From NCBI RefSeq assembly GCF_002043005.1, contig NZ_CP020330.1, positions 3,304,001 to 3,368,000 of the forward strand: DNA of 64,000 nucleotides, written 5' to 3'. Origin of the DNA: Martelella mediterranea DSM 17316. GTDB lineage: Bacteria; Pseudomonadota; Alphaproteobacteria; Rhizobiales; Rhizobiaceae. Shown here piece by piece: positions 55,693 through 64,000 of the stretch. Numbering within the stretch: position 1 is the stretch's first letter; the number at the start of each line of letters is the position of its first letter. Both the position numbers and the translations under genes were made by a program. The notes under the pieces are model-generated. The model did not search any database. It was not told the origin of the DNA and saw only the letters and a list, made by a program, of their open reading frames with translations.

Positions 55693-55896
55693 CTAAGCCG
55701 CCGTTCCCAGATGCCGCACATAGAGAATTCCCGGCGCATAGACGTGGTTGGGCGTGTTTTCAGGATGCTTTGCCCCGGACGCTTTTGGCTTCGGCGTCTT
55801 CACTAGAATGGGGCTAGGAGCCAAGCTTTGATTCAAGTCTTCATATGACAGAATTCCAATCTTCGTTGAAGCCTGGACCAGATGAGTTGCAAGCAT
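55693..55896 (-). CDS. Short open frame at the right end, unrecognised (67 aa)
   Basis: 67 codons (MLATHLVQASTKIGILSYED, then KTPKPKASGAKHPENTPNH, ending YVRHLGTAA). Proline- and lysine-rich, no family recognised. It lies between the NTPase-nuclease gene and the right transposon end. It may be a fragment or not a gene. Confidence 0.25.
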   Translation of the reverse strand: MLATHLVQASTKIGILSYEDLNQSLAPSPILVKTPKPKASGAKHPENTPNHVYAPGILYVRHLGTAA

Positions 55897-55957
55897 CTGA
55901 TTTTAATGGCGTTTCGAAGAAATTCTGAAGATCTCAAGAAATCTCTTGACTCGGGGG

Positions 55958-56004
55958 TGCACGAGAAATGGCGATTTCGTGCATTCTTATGCTTCATTGG
56001 CACA
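55958..56004. repeat. Right transposon end with inverted TnsB-type sites
   Basis: Read inward (leftward), TGTGCCAATGAAGCATAAG then AATGCAC repeats the left-end motif at 31022-31049, in inverted orientation. A second partial site, CGTGCAC, lies near 55958-55964. The end is 10 bp from the CCA end of tRNA-Arg. Confidence 0.75.
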
Positions 56005-56014
56005 ATGAAATCAT

Positions 56015-56091
56015 TGGCGACCCCTGCAGGATTCGAACCTGCGACCGTCGGCTTAGAAGGCCGGTGCTCTATCCAGCTGAGCTAAGGGGCC
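56015..56091 (-). tRNA. tRNA-Arg (TCT), border of the island
   Basis: Acceptor GGCCCCT pairs with AGGGGTC. Anticodon loop CTTCTAA carries TCT (Arg). D-arm AGCTCAGCTGGATAGAGC, T-arm GCAGGTTCGAATCCTGC and an encoded CCA are present (77 nt). Its 3' end faces the island; the gene is intact. Confidence 0.95.
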
Positions 56092-56181
56092 GGGTATGGG
56101 CCGCATCAATGCCTGATGAGGACATAAAGGGCAAGACTGAACCTGCCCTTGCGTCGCGTCGACCGCATCGGCGGACCGCGA

Positions 56182-56487
56182 TCAGTGCGTCCAGGGCTGG
56201 GTGCGGTTGGGGCTGAAGTTTTCGGAGTACGAGACCACCTTCACCGTCTTTTCCTTCGGCGGGATGACCCGGTAGGCAATGCCCTTGCGGCGGGCATAAT
56301 CCTCGGCGTCCTGCTGGGTCTCGAAACGAAGCTTGACCTGCTGCAGCGTGTCCGAGGACGAGGTATAGCCGAACAGCGGATCGATCGTGCGAGGCGCCTG
56401 CTGGTCGAATTCGAGCACCCATTCATGGGTCTTGGCATTGCCCTGCTGCATCGCCGATCTGGCGGGGCGGTAAATCTTCGCCGACAT
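56182..56487 (-). CDS. NDUFS4-like Complex I accessory protein (ETC_C1_NDUFA4 family)
   Basis: A 101-residue protein similar to the 18-kDa NDUFS4 accessory subunit of NADH dehydrogenase: SAKIYRPARSAMQQGNAKTH, WVLEFDQQAPRTIDPLFGY, LRFETQQDAEDYARRKGIAY, ending SYSENFSPNRTQPWTH. Alphaproteobacteria share this subunit with mitochondria. Full length for the family. It is next to tRNA-Arg. Confidence 0.92.
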   Translation of the reverse strand: MSAKIYRPARSAMQQGNAKTHEWVLEFDQQAPRTIDPLFGYTSSSDTLQQVKLRFETQQDAEDYARRKGIAYRVIPPKEKTVKVVSYSENFSPNRTQPWTH

Positions 56488-56989
56488 CGCTTTTGCTCCG
56501 CTTTGATTGTCCGGCCGGCGGCATCGCGCCAGCCCGTGCCCTTGTTACGCAATTTTTGCCCATGAGCAATAAAAATCAAGCCGAAAAACCGGCGACAGCC
56601 GGCGAATATGTCCACAACGCCTGAAATGACGCCTCCTCGCAGACCAGCGGGGGGAACGCCCGCAGGCAACAGCGTGCTGAGGGTTGTGGTTTTTCTGCAA
56701 GTCCAATACATCTAGCAAGAGAATAGCATTTGTCGCCCGCCCTGCGTGTCGGGGAGGCAAGCCGCGTTCGGAACCGGGCCAAACATCATTGCGCCGGGAA
56801 CGACGCGGAACCCGAAAATTGCGGGCGGTAAATTCCGGCAGATAGCCTTATAGTCCCAAGTCGGCAAATGAGAATACTGAGTCGCGATCAGCGATACGGG
56901 CAAAAGAGTGAACCGATGGTTGCGCTTACATGTCATTGCACCTCCGGTTCCATATCGGTCGTCTGACTTTTCGCTGACGGGACGCACGA
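56488..56989. other. Gene-free region upstream of the PAS-GGDEF gene
   Basis: A 502-bp gap between divergent genes. Several short open frames overlap one another on the minus strand but none shows family features. It presumably holds two promoters. No RNA gene or repeat was seen. Confidence 0.3.
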
Positions 56990-58462
56990 ATGATGAGCAT
57001 TAAGTTGGAAAACAGCTCTTTTGAACAGATGTTTGAACTCGCGCCCATTGCCATGTGGGTCGAGGATTTCAGTGGCGTCAAATGCCTTTTCGACCGTTGG
57101 CGCTCCGCCGGCGTAACGGATATCGAGGCGTTTCTCAGGGCCGACCGTTCGCGCGTTGCCGCGTGTTCCCGGGCGATCCGGGTGCTGCAGGTAAACCGCA
57201 AGACGCTTGACCTGTTTGAGGCAAGCGACATGGAGCAACTGGTCTCCAGCATCGATCAGGTGTTTCGCGACGACATGCTGGAAAGCCATATCAACGAGCT
57301 GGTCCAGCTATTCCAGGGCCAACATTCCTTTTCCAGCAACACCGTCAACTACACGCTTTCCGGCAAGCGGCTCGATATCCAGCTTCGCGGCCAGGTTCTG
57401 CCCGGCCATGAGGAAACGCTGGACCGGATCCTGCTCACCACCGAGGACGTTTCCCTGCGCGAGGCGGCCCATCGGCGCGAACGCGCGCAGGCGCTCTATG
57501 CGCAGGGCCTGTTCGAGCATTCCCCGGTCTCATTGTGGGTCGAGGACTTCTCGCGCATCCGCAACCTGCTGGAGGACCTGCGTTCGCGCCACATCGTCGA
57601 CCTCAGGGTGTTCATGGACGTTCACCCCGATTTCGTGCGCCAATGCCTGAACGAGATCAAGGTGATCGACGTCAACCAGGCCACGCTCGACATGTTCCGC
57701 GCCGCCGACAGGCAGACCCTGTTGCAGAACCAGCACGCAATATTCCGCGACGATGTCGAGGAGCATTTCCGCGAACAGCTCATCGACCTGTGGGAAGGCC
57801 GGCTGTTCCACAGCCATGAGGTGATGAACTACGCCCTCGACGGCTCCGAGCGTTACGTGCTGCTGCATTTCTCCGTGCTGCCCGGCCACGAGCACGACTG
57901 GTCGCTGGTGCTGGTCTCGCTGACCGACATCACCGCGCGCAAGAAGGCCGAGGCCTATCTCGAATATCTCGGCCGTCACGATGTGCTGACCAAGCTCTAC
58001 AACCGCTCCTACTATACCGAGGAGATCAACCGGCTCGAACGCAAGAAATTCCGGCCGATCGGCGTGCTGATCATCGATCTCAACGGCTTGAAGGAAGCAA
58101 ATGATTCGCTTGGCCATGATGCCGGCGACGGCCTTTTGCGCCGGCTTGGCGAGGTTTTGAACGAAGCCGTCAGCGCTCCCCATTGCGCCGCCCGTATCGG
58201 CGGCGACGAATTTGCCGTCCTCATGCCGGGCGCAGGCGAGAACGACGTCAAGGTCATGGTGGAACAGATCGACAAGCTTCTGGATATCAACAATCAGTTC
58301 TACGCCGATGCTCCCATCAGCGTATCGGTCGGGGTGGCGATCTGCGAGATGGGCGAAACCCTCGAATCCGCCGTCCGGCGCGCCGACCTGGAAATGTATC
58401 ATGAAAAGCGGGAATACTACGCCTCGCTCCCCGCGCTCGACAGGCGCAATCGCAGGCGTTGA
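56990..58462 (+). CDS. Diguanylate cyclase with tandem PAS-like domains
   Basis: A 490-residue cytoplasmic c-di-GMP synthase. Two related sensory domains: residues about 8-150 (FEQMFELAPIAMWVEDFSGV) and about 168-310 (LFEHSPVSLWVEDFSRIRNL), similar to each other, so probably an internal duplication. The GGDEF domain starts near LEYLGRHDVLTKLYNRSYY and has the intact catalytic motif ARIGGDEFAVLMPGA (residues 404-408). No RxxD inhibitory site was found just upstream. ATG 56990 and the next ATG are both possible. Confidence 0.92.
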   Translation: MMSIKLENSSFEQMFELAPIAMWVEDFSGVKCLFDRWRSAGVTDIEAFLRADRSRVAACSRAIRVLQVNRKTLDLFEASDMEQLVSSIDQVFRDDMLESHINELVQLFQGQHSFSSNTVNYTLSGKRLDIQLRGQVLPGHEETLDRILLTTEDVSLREAAHRRERAQALYAQGLFEHSPVSLWVEDFSRIRNLLEDLRSRHIVDLRVFMDVHPDFVRQCLNEIKVIDVNQATLDMFRAADRQTLLQNQHAIFRDDVEEHFREQLIDLWEGRLFHSHEVMNYALDGSERYVLLHFSVLPGHEHDWSLVLVSLTDITARKKAEAYLEYLGRHDVLTKLYNRSYYTEEINRLERKKFRPIGVLIIDLNGLKEANDSLGHDAGDGLLRRLGEVLNEAVSAPHCAARIGGDEFAVLMPGAGENDVKVMVEQIDKLLDINNQFYADAPISVSVGVAICEMGETLESAVRRADLEMYHEKREYYASLPALDRRNRRR

Positions 58463-58603
58463 TGCCGCCCGGGGCGGCGGGATGCCCTGCCCCCATGAGC
58501 CGCAGAGGCATGGCAAAGGCAGAAATCTGATTCAGATCTGCCGATCCGTTTGTTCTTTCCGTTTCGGCGGGCTGCTCGACAATCCGCCTCGTCCGGAGTT
58601 CCC

Positions 58604-59548
58604 CTAGAACGGAATGGCGTTGGCGCTGATCAACGCCAGCAACACGCCGAGCGTCGCCACCGAAGCGACCGTCGAAATCAGGATCGTCGCCGAGGCGCGC
58701 TCATACCAGATGCCGTACTGGCGGGCGATGACGAAAACGTTGGTCGCCGTCGGAAGCGCGGCCATCAGCACCGCCGCCTTGACCCAGAGCGGGTCGAACC
58801 CGCCATGCGCCATCATGAACAGATAGACCACCAGCGGGTGCAGGATGAGCTTTGCCGGCACGATATAGTTGATTTCCGTCGGCACCCGCCTGACGGGCCT
58901 CAGCGCCAACGTGACGCCCATGGCAAACAGCGCGCAGGGCGCTGCCGCCTGGGCAAGGTAGTCCACCAGGCGGTTGAAGGCCTGCGGCACGGCGAAGCCG
59001 GATGCGGAAACAGCAAAGCCCAGGGCCGTCGCCACCAGAAACGGGTGAAGCAAGGCCCGCAGCAGAATATGGCGGACCAGCGAACGTCCTCCCCCGCCGC
59101 CGGCCGTCGCCATCACCGTCGGCGCGACAATGAAATGCAGCGCGTTTTCGAAACAGATGATCAGCGCCACCGGAACGGCGGCCTCCTCGCCCAGCGCCAG
59201 CAACGCAAGCCCCGGCCCCATATAGCCGATATTGCCATAGCTGCCGGCAAAGGACTGGATCGTGGTTTCCCGCACGCCGTTCTTCTTCCAGAAATAGCCG
59301 ATGGCGAACAGCAAAAGAAAGACGCTGTAGGTCGCGGCAACGTCGATCGAAACGAAATCGAGCCGGGTCAGTTGCTCGAACGGCGTGCGTGACACCAGCT
59401 TGAAGAACAGCGCCGGAAGGGCGGCATAGATGATGAAGATATTGAGCCAGGCGGTGCCTTCTTCGGGATGACGAAAGATCTTCGCCGCGCCGAAGCCGAT
59501 GACGATCAGCCCGAAAAACGGGAAAAGCAGCGCAAGAATATCGGCCAT
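58604..59548 (-). CDS. AEC-family (auxin efflux carrier-type) transporter
   Basis: A 314-residue permease with about ten membrane segments: MADILALLFPFFGLIVIGFG, the mid-region QSFAGSYGNIGYMGPGLALL with the family's G-N-x-G-Y motif, and a C-terminal AVLMAALPTATNVFVIARQY. Substrate unknown; bacterial members move organic acids. The open frame extends to 60445 through ccdA, but the protein starts at 59548. It is 26 bp downstream of ccdA. Confidence 0.9.
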   Translation of the reverse strand: MADILALLFPFFGLIVIGFGAAKIFRHPEEGTAWLNIFIIYAALPALFFKLVSRTPFEQLTRLDFVSIDVAATYSVFLLLFAIGYFWKKNGVRETTIQSFAGSYGNIGYMGPGLALLALGEEAAVPVALIICFENALHFIVAPTVMATAGGGGGRSLVRHILLRALLHPFLVATALGFAVSASGFAVPQAFNRLVDYLAQAAAPCALFAMGVTLALRPVRRVPTEINYIVPAKLILHPLVVYLFMMAHGGFDPLWVKAAVLMAALPTATNVFVIARQYGIWYERASATILISTVASVATLGVLLALISANAIPF

Positions 59549-59574
59549 GGCTCCGGTCGCTTGGTGGCGGGCAG

Positions 59575-60318
59575 CTAACCGATACGCGAGAGCACCGGAA
59601 AGGTCTGCTGAAACCAGATCGCCATATCGGCAATGAAGCCGAAAAGAAAGGCGACGCCGGTGAGAATCAGCAGCACGCCCATGATTTTCTCGACAGCGCC
59701 CAGATGTTTGCGAAACCGCGTCAGAAACCGCATGAAGGCGCCGGAGAAATAGGCCGCGATCCAGAACGGCACGGCAAGGCCCAGCGAATAAACCGCCAGC
59801 AGGATAGCGCCGTTCGAAACCGTCGCCTTGGTGGCGGCCACGGCGAGGATCGCGCCCAGCACCGGCCCGATGCAGGGCGTCCAGCCAAAGGCGAAGGCAA
59901 GCCCCATGATATAGGCGCCCGTGACGCTTGCCGGCTTGCCGCCGCCATGAAACCGCGCCTCGCGCGCAAGAATCGGTATCCGGAGCACGCCGAGAAAATG
60001 CAGCCCCATCAGGATGATGATCACGCCCCCGACCTTGCTCAGAATATCCATATACTGGCGCAGCAACTGCCCGATGGTGGACGCGCCCGCGCCGAGCGCC
60101 ACGAAGATCGTGGCGAAGCCGAGCGTGAAGAAAAAGGCCGGCAGCAGCACCGCCCACTGGCTTGCCGGCTTGGCTTCGCCGCCGCCCTTCAACTGGTCGA
60201 CCGAAATCCCCGCCATGTAGCAGAGATAGGGCGGCACCAGCGGCAGCACGCAGGGCGAGAGAAAGGACAGCGCGCCGGCCAGAAGCGCGCTCAGAAGGGA
60301 AATATCGCCGATCGACAA
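59575..60318 (-). CDS. ccdA: Cytochrome c biogenesis / thiol-disulfide protein CcdA
   Basis: A 247-residue six-helix membrane protein that passes electrons from thioredoxin to the periplasm. The paired redox cysteines lie in ALSFLSPCVLPLVPPYLCYM and AFAFGWTPCIGPVLGAILAV. TTG 60318 is chosen because it gives the family N-terminus (SIGDISLLSALLAG) and is preceded by GGAGCAGG; no ATG fits. Confidence 0.92.
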   Translation of the reverse strand: MSIGDISLLSALLAGALSFLSPCVLPLVPPYLCYMAGISVDQLKGGGEAKPASQWAVLLPAFFFTLGFATIFVALGAGASTIGQLLRQYMDILSKVGGVIIILMGLHFLGVLRIPILAREARFHGGGKPASVTGAYIMGLAFAFGWTPCIGPVLGAILAVAATKATVSNGAILLAVYSLGLAVPFWIAAYFSGAFMRFLTRFRKHLGAVEKIMGVLLILTGVAFLFGFIADMAIWFQQTFPVLSRIG

Positions 60319-60558
60319 GAAACCTGCTCCAACACCTTGCAATTGCGGGCGCGGGCAATGCCCGAAACCCATGCTCGCGACCGCGTAAATGCCCGCGGAA
60401 CGCGTCCGCGGGTCTTAAACCAGATGGCCTGTCAAATCCAATCACCTTTCCGCGCGCCGAAAACCGCCGTATTATCGCTTTCGCGGCGAGATTCCGGGTT
60501 GACCTTGGATAAGACCCTTTCTATGTTCCGCCCACTTTCAGCCGGGCATCCGGCTTGG

Positions 60559-60634
60559 GAGAGCGTAGCTCAGCCGGTAGAGCAACTGACTTTTAATCAG
60601 TAGGTCCAGGGTTCGAACCCCTGCGCTCTCACCA
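60559..60634 (+). tRNA. tRNA-Lys (TTT)
   Basis: Acceptor GAGAGCG pairs with CGCTCTC. Anticodon loop CTTTTAA gives TTT (Lys). D-arm AGCTCAGCCGGTAGAGC, T-arm CAGGGTTCGAACCCCTG and an encoded CCA are present. Confidence 0.95.
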
Positions 60635-60721
60635 CATTCGTTTTTCAACCGGTTTTGATTTTTCTTCCCCGCTTCGTTAAAACGCGGCCGAGCGCCAGGC
60701 GTATCAATCTCGGGGGACCGC

Positions 60722-61495
60722 ATGCCGCATATGTTCGTCAATCGACCGCGTCTTCACGATGTGATTGCCGATACGCCGGCGGAACGAAAGAATTTCCGGT
60801 GGGAGACGATCAATGCGATCGCCTATCAGGCCGGCGGGCTGATCTTCATCCTCGGCAGCATCTGCTTCTTCCCCGCGCTTTCGGCCTATGCCGACCTTGG
60901 CGCTTGGATCTTCTTCTTCGGCTCGCTGATCTACCTGCTCGTGACCGGGCACGACCTGATCGAGGTTTTCGTCTACGCCAAGCAGCGCAAGGATCCGGAA
61001 ACGGTGTGGGACAGGCTGGAGGCCTGGGCGGCGTGGACCTATGTCTTTGGAACCGTGCTGTTCGTCATCGGCAGCATTTTCTTTCTGTCTTCCGTCGATC
61101 TCCCCAAGGCCGGGGCGTGGTGCTTCATCGTCGGCAGCTTCTTGTTCGTGATCGGCGCGGTGATCAACGTCATCCAGATCGTTCAGGCGGACGATCTCGT
61201 CACCCTGCAGATGATGAACCTGACGGCCCTTACCTTCGTGGTCGGCTCGGCGCTCTTTGCCGTCGCCTCGATCCCCTATCTCTGGTCGCTTGCCAGCGAG
61301 CGCGACGAAACCCTGCTGGATGGCTTTTTGGCGTGGCAATATCTCGTCGGCAGCATCCTTTTCTTTATCGGCGGACTGTTCAATTATCGGCGCGCTTACC
61401 GCGTTGTCGCCATGGCGCTCGGAAGGCCGACATCCTATGCCCATCATCCGCTGAAGCCGCTGGCGCCCCGCAGGAAGAAACGCTGGGAAAGGTGA
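60722..61495 (+). CDS. YrhK-domain membrane protein
   Basis: A 257-residue membrane protein with seven or eight hydrophobic helices and two YrhK-like repeats: NFRWETINAIAYQAGGLIFI, LGSICFFPALSAYADLGAWI, and DGFLAWQYLVGSILFFIGGL near the end. The C-terminus is basic (RRKKRWER). Function unknown. Confidence 0.85.
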   Translation: MPHMFVNRPRLHDVIADTPAERKNFRWETINAIAYQAGGLIFILGSICFFPALSAYADLGAWIFFFGSLIYLLVTGHDLIEVFVYAKQRKDPETVWDRLEAWAAWTYVFGTVLFVIGSIFFLSSVDLPKAGAWCFIVGSFLFVIGAVINVIQIVQADDLVTLQMMNLTALTFVVGSALFAVASIPYLWSLASERDETLLDGFLAWQYLVGSILFFIGGLFNYRRAYRVVAMALGRPTSYAHHPLKPLAPRRKKRWER

Positions 61496-61577
61496 CGATG
61501 GTCGCGAACCTCAGCAGTGCCGACATGCACCCGAGATATCGTGAGATAGCGCATGCGCGGCCGCATGATGTCGGCAC

Positions 61578-63359
61578 TCACATCGGAAAGAACAGGCCTA
61601 TGGCGAAAACGGAGGTGAGACCAACGATGATGTTCATCGGAATGCCCATCTTGAGGAAATCGCTGAACCGGTAATTGCCGGCCCCATAGACCAGCGTGTT
61701 GGTCTGGTAGCCGATCGGGGTGGCGAAGCTTGCGCTGGCGGAAAACATCACGGCGACGACGAAGGGACGCGGATCGAGGCCGAGCTGGTTGGCGAGCGCT
61801 ATGACGACCGGCGTATAGACAACCGCGACGGCGTTGTTGGTGACTGTCTCCGTCAGGATGGACCCAACGAAATAGACGGCGAGCAGCATGAGCACGGGCG
61901 AAAGGTTTTCCAGCCACGGCCTCAGCATGCTCACGACCAGTTCGACGGCCCCGCTGTTCTCCAGCCCCGAACCGACAATCAGCATCGCGAAGATCAGGAC
62001 CAGAATGGATCCGTCGATCGTCTGCCATGCCTCGTCGCTGTCGATGCAGCGCAGCGCGAGAATGACCGCGACGCCCAGCAGCGCCAGAATGCCGATGGGC
62101 ATCACGTTGAAAGCGGCGAGCGCGACGATGCCCACAAGGGTCAAGACGGCGATCGGCGCCTGGCGCCGCCGAAACGCGCGACCGCCGGGTTCCGTCACGG
62201 AAACGACGTCACCGACCCGCGACAGATCGCTGAACCCTTCGGAGGTGCCCTCGAGAAGCAGCTTGTCGGCGGGACGCAACTGAACATTCGACAAGTCCGG
62301 CCCCGCCACGTGACTGGCGCGGTAGGCTCCGAGGACGCGCATGCCCACGCGCCTGCCGAGCGCCAGGTCCGCGATCCTTGCGCCGGAGCTTCTGCGCGAC
62401 GGCGATACGATCACTTCGGCGACGCGCAACTCGGCATCTGGCTCCACGCCGACAGATCGCCGCAAGCCGACCTGCAATCCCGCCTGTTCCTCGAAGGTCA
62501 GGAGCTCGGAGGTCGGGGCAATCAGTATCACCGCATCTCCCTGCTGGATGACATGTTCGGGCAATCCGCTTCTTTCGATGCTCGTTCCGCGCCGGATGCC
62601 AGTGACGCGGACGCCGGTACGCTGAAAATCGCTGACCTCGGAGAGTGCTTTGCCAATCCCGTCATAGTCGGACAGGATGGTGATTTCGGACAGGAAGGGC
62701 GTCTCCTCGTTTTCGACGTTCTGATCTGAGTCGCGATGCGGAAGCAGAAACTTGCCGAGCACGAAAACCGAAATGCCGCCGACGATCGCCGAAATAACGC
62801 CGACCGGCGCGATCTCAAAAATGGAAAAAGGCTCGAGGCCGTTCTGCTGCGCAACGCCGGCCACCAGAAGATTGGTCGAGGTGCCGATCAAGGTGCAAGT
62901 GCCGCCGAGAATGGCCGTGTAGGAAAGCGGTATCAGCAATCGGGTTGGCGCCATGCTGAGGCTTGCCGCGAGGCGCACCACGACCGGAATAAGCACGAGA
63001 ACAACCGGCGTACTGTTCATGAAGGCGGATGCCGATGCCGCCACGACGATGAAGATCGCAATCGCAAGCACCGGATGGGATTTGGCGCGCTCCACGATGA
63101 AGCCGGCAAGAGCATCCAGCACCCCCGTCCTGAGCAGAGCGCCGGACACCACGAACATCGCGCCGATGGTGATCGGGGCCGGACTGGAGAAAACCGCCAT
63201 CACATCATCGGTGGGCACAAGGCCCAGGACGATGAACACCGCGGCGCCGATGACCGCCGTGATATCCGGCGGATATTTTTCGATGGTGAAAGCGACGAAG
63301 AGAAGCCCAAGCAGCACCAGTGCCACGATGGATGGGGAAACGCCGATGAACTCGATCAT
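61578..63359 (-). CDS. SLC13/DASS-type permease with paired TrkA-C domains
   Basis: A 593-residue transporter. N-terminal membrane helices (SIVALVLLGLLFVAFTIEKY), the first signature STPVVLVLIPVVVRLA, and GGTCTLIGTSTNLLVAG. Two soluble RCK/TrkA-C domains in the middle (about 205-390, VTGIRRGTSIERSGLPEHVI). Then the second membrane half with ILTETVTNNAVAVVYTPVV and SASFATPIGYQTNTLVYGAG. Substrate uncertain: sulfate, dicarboxylate or similar anion. Start 63359 (MIEFIGVSPSIVA). Confidence 0.9.
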   Translation of the reverse strand: MIEFIGVSPSIVALVLLGLLFVAFTIEKYPPDITAVIGAAVFIVLGLVPTDDVMAVFSSPAPITIGAMFVVSGALLRTGVLDALAGFIVERAKSHPVLAIAIFIVVAASASAFMNSTPVVLVLIPVVVRLAASLSMAPTRLLIPLSYTAILGGTCTLIGTSTNLLVAGVAQQNGLEPFSIFEIAPVGVISAIVGGISVFVLGKFLLPHRDSDQNVENEETPFLSEITILSDYDGIGKALSEVSDFQRTGVRVTGIRRGTSIERSGLPEHVIQQGDAVILIAPTSELLTFEEQAGLQVGLRRSVGVEPDAELRVAEVIVSPSRRSSGARIADLALGRRVGMRVLGAYRASHVAGPDLSNVQLRPADKLLLEGTSEGFSDLSRVGDVVSVTEPGGRAFRRRQAPIAVLTLVGIVALAAFNVMPIGILALLGVAVILALRCIDSDEAWQTIDGSILVLIFAMLIVGSGLENSGAVELVVSMLRPWLENLSPVLMLLAVYFVGSILTETVTNNAVAVVYTPVVIALANQLGLDPRPFVVAVMFSASASFATPIGYQTNTLVYGAGNYRFSDFLKMGIPMNIIVGLTSVFAIGLFFPM

Positions 63360-63634
63360 GATTCTCCGTTCTGCTGTCCGGCATGGGAGCAAAGGCCGAT
63401 ATTCATTTCACCGCGTCCCGACAAGCTTAAAACGGGAAACCCACATCGCGTGTTCCATAGGCGCAGTCATCGGGCGCCTCGCGGTCTGCCTGCCGGAAAT
63501 TCCCATAGATCCCGGCCCGCCCGGATTGCGAAGGCGTTCGTGCTGCCGCGTGGCATCTTGCGAAAATAAAGTCACAAAAACGCACGCAGGAAAAGCCATA
63601 ACTTCCTGCAGCATAATGATTTTCTGAGAGAAAA
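63360..63634. other. Gene-free region between the SLC13-type gene and tRNA-Lys
   Basis: A 275-bp gap that should hold the promoter of the transporter gene. No hairpin, RNA or protein-coding signal was seen. Confidence 0.3.
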
Positions 63635-63710
<76 letters not shown>

Positions 63711-63855
63711 ACGAGAACGGCGCGTTTGCGTCGTTGGAGGCGCATATAACGGGGATTCGGAGGCTTGTCCAGCGCCGCAGGTGAAATTTTCGGGTTTTCA
63801 TGAGCGACCAAGGACTTGTCGGCGAAAAACTGTCGCTCGCGCCTGTCGGAACGGC

Positions 63856-64000
63856 TCAAAGCAGCGTGCCGCGCGCGACACGGACCGCCTGTCCGCCGAT
63901 CCGGGCCGCGGTGATTTCGCCGGCCGCTCCGGTCTCCAGATTGAGCCGGATATAGGACGGACGGCCCATTTCCACGCCCTGCTCGATGACGAAGGTGTGC
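63856..64000 (-). CDS. PhzF-family isomerase-like protein, C-terminal end (runs off the window)
   Basis: The last 47 residues and stop of a gene entering from the right. HTFVIEQGVEMGRPSYIRLN with the GxxMGRPS motif, then RIGGQAVRVARGTLL, are the usual end of PhzF (phenazine biosynthesis-like epimerase/isomerase) proteins. The catalytic Glu region is outside the window. Confidence 0.7.
   Translation of the reverse strand, partial: HTFVIEQGVEMGRPSYIRLNLETGAAGEITAARIGGQAVRVARGTLL

Larger units (their letters stand above)
31022..56004. mobile_element. Tn7-like transposon/defence island adjacent to tRNA-Arg
   Basis: Both ends carry the same motif in inverted orientation. The left end begins TGTATGCC and the right end, read inward, TGTGCC; both continue AATGAAGCATAAGAATGCAC. 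Ends beginning TGT are the Tn7 rule. The island encodes TnsA, TnsB, TnsC and TniQ-type proteins, a zinc-ribbon protein and defence-like cargo, and is scarred by IS3, IS5 and IS21 insertions. The right end stops 10 bp from the 3' end of tRNA-Arg. No 5-bp target duplication is found (CGGGC left, ATGAA right), so one border has been altered. Confidence 0.72.

Noticed and set aside
59549..60445. N-terminal 299-codon extension of the AEC transporter frame
   Set aside because: It overlaps ccdA antiparallel in frame choice only; the AEC family begins at Met 59548 and the extension is the alternative frame of ccdA.

Overview
The window looks like a GC-rich alphaproteobacterial chromosome of the Rhizobiales, probably Rhizobiaceae or a close relative such as Martelella. 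The gene order rpoZ - rsh - acpS - lepB, the hom / aminotransferase / recJ neighbourhood, the SthA-type transhydrogenase and the NDUFS4-like Complex I protein next to a tRNA-Arg gene all fit that group. Identification is from protein motifs and gene order only; no database search was possible.

Positions 1-31000 are mostly housekeeping: stringent response and transcription (rsh, rpoZ), protein export (lepB), lipid and peptidoglycan genes (acpS, slt, murB), amino-acid synthesis (dapA, hom, an aspartate-type aminotransferase), trans-translation (smpB), DNA repair (recJ, radC), map, sfsA, sthA, trigger factor and nadK. tRNA genes for Pro, Glu (two identical copies) and Thr lie between them. Three places look acquired or rearranged: an AT-rich membrane-protein gene beside tRNA-Pro (10156-10626); a segmental duplication between hom and the aminotransferase that carries two acyl carrier protein genes around a LuxR-type regulator (16617-19203); and an IS110 element inserted in a REP-like palindrome (about 26824-27965).

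Positions 31022-56004 form a roughly 25-kb accessory island that I read as a decaying Tn7-like transposon lying 10 bp from the 3' end of a tRNA-Arg gene. The evidence is a tnsA-tnsB-tnsC operon, a TniQ gene, and a matching motif (ATGAAGCATAAGAATGCAC) in inverted orientation at both ends. Inside are a predicted short structured RNA with its own promoter and terminator, a stand-alone zinc-ribbon protein, and cargo that looks like anti-phage defence: a divergent AAA+ ATPase / metallophosphoesterase pair, a Hachiman-like HamA-HamB pair, and a 1412-residue NACHT/STAND-like NTPase with a C-terminal PD-(D/E)XK nuclease. The island is damaged. HamB is split by an IS21 element with a perfect 8-bp target duplication, TniQ is truncated by two nested IS3 elements, an IS5 element lies upstream of tniQ, and TnsA appears to have Arg in place of its usual catalytic Lys.

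Positions 56015-64000 return to ordinary chromosome: tRNA-Arg, an NDUFS4-like protein, a PAS-GGDEF diguanylate cyclase, an AEC transporter, CcdA, two tRNA-Lys genes, a YrhK-like membrane protein, an SLC13-type transporter and the end of a PhzF-like gene.

The most rewarding items are the nuclease-tipped NTPase, the IS21-interrupted Hachiman locus that can be restored in frame by removing the insertion, the Tn7-like ends abutting the tRNA gene, and the short RNA next to tnsA.
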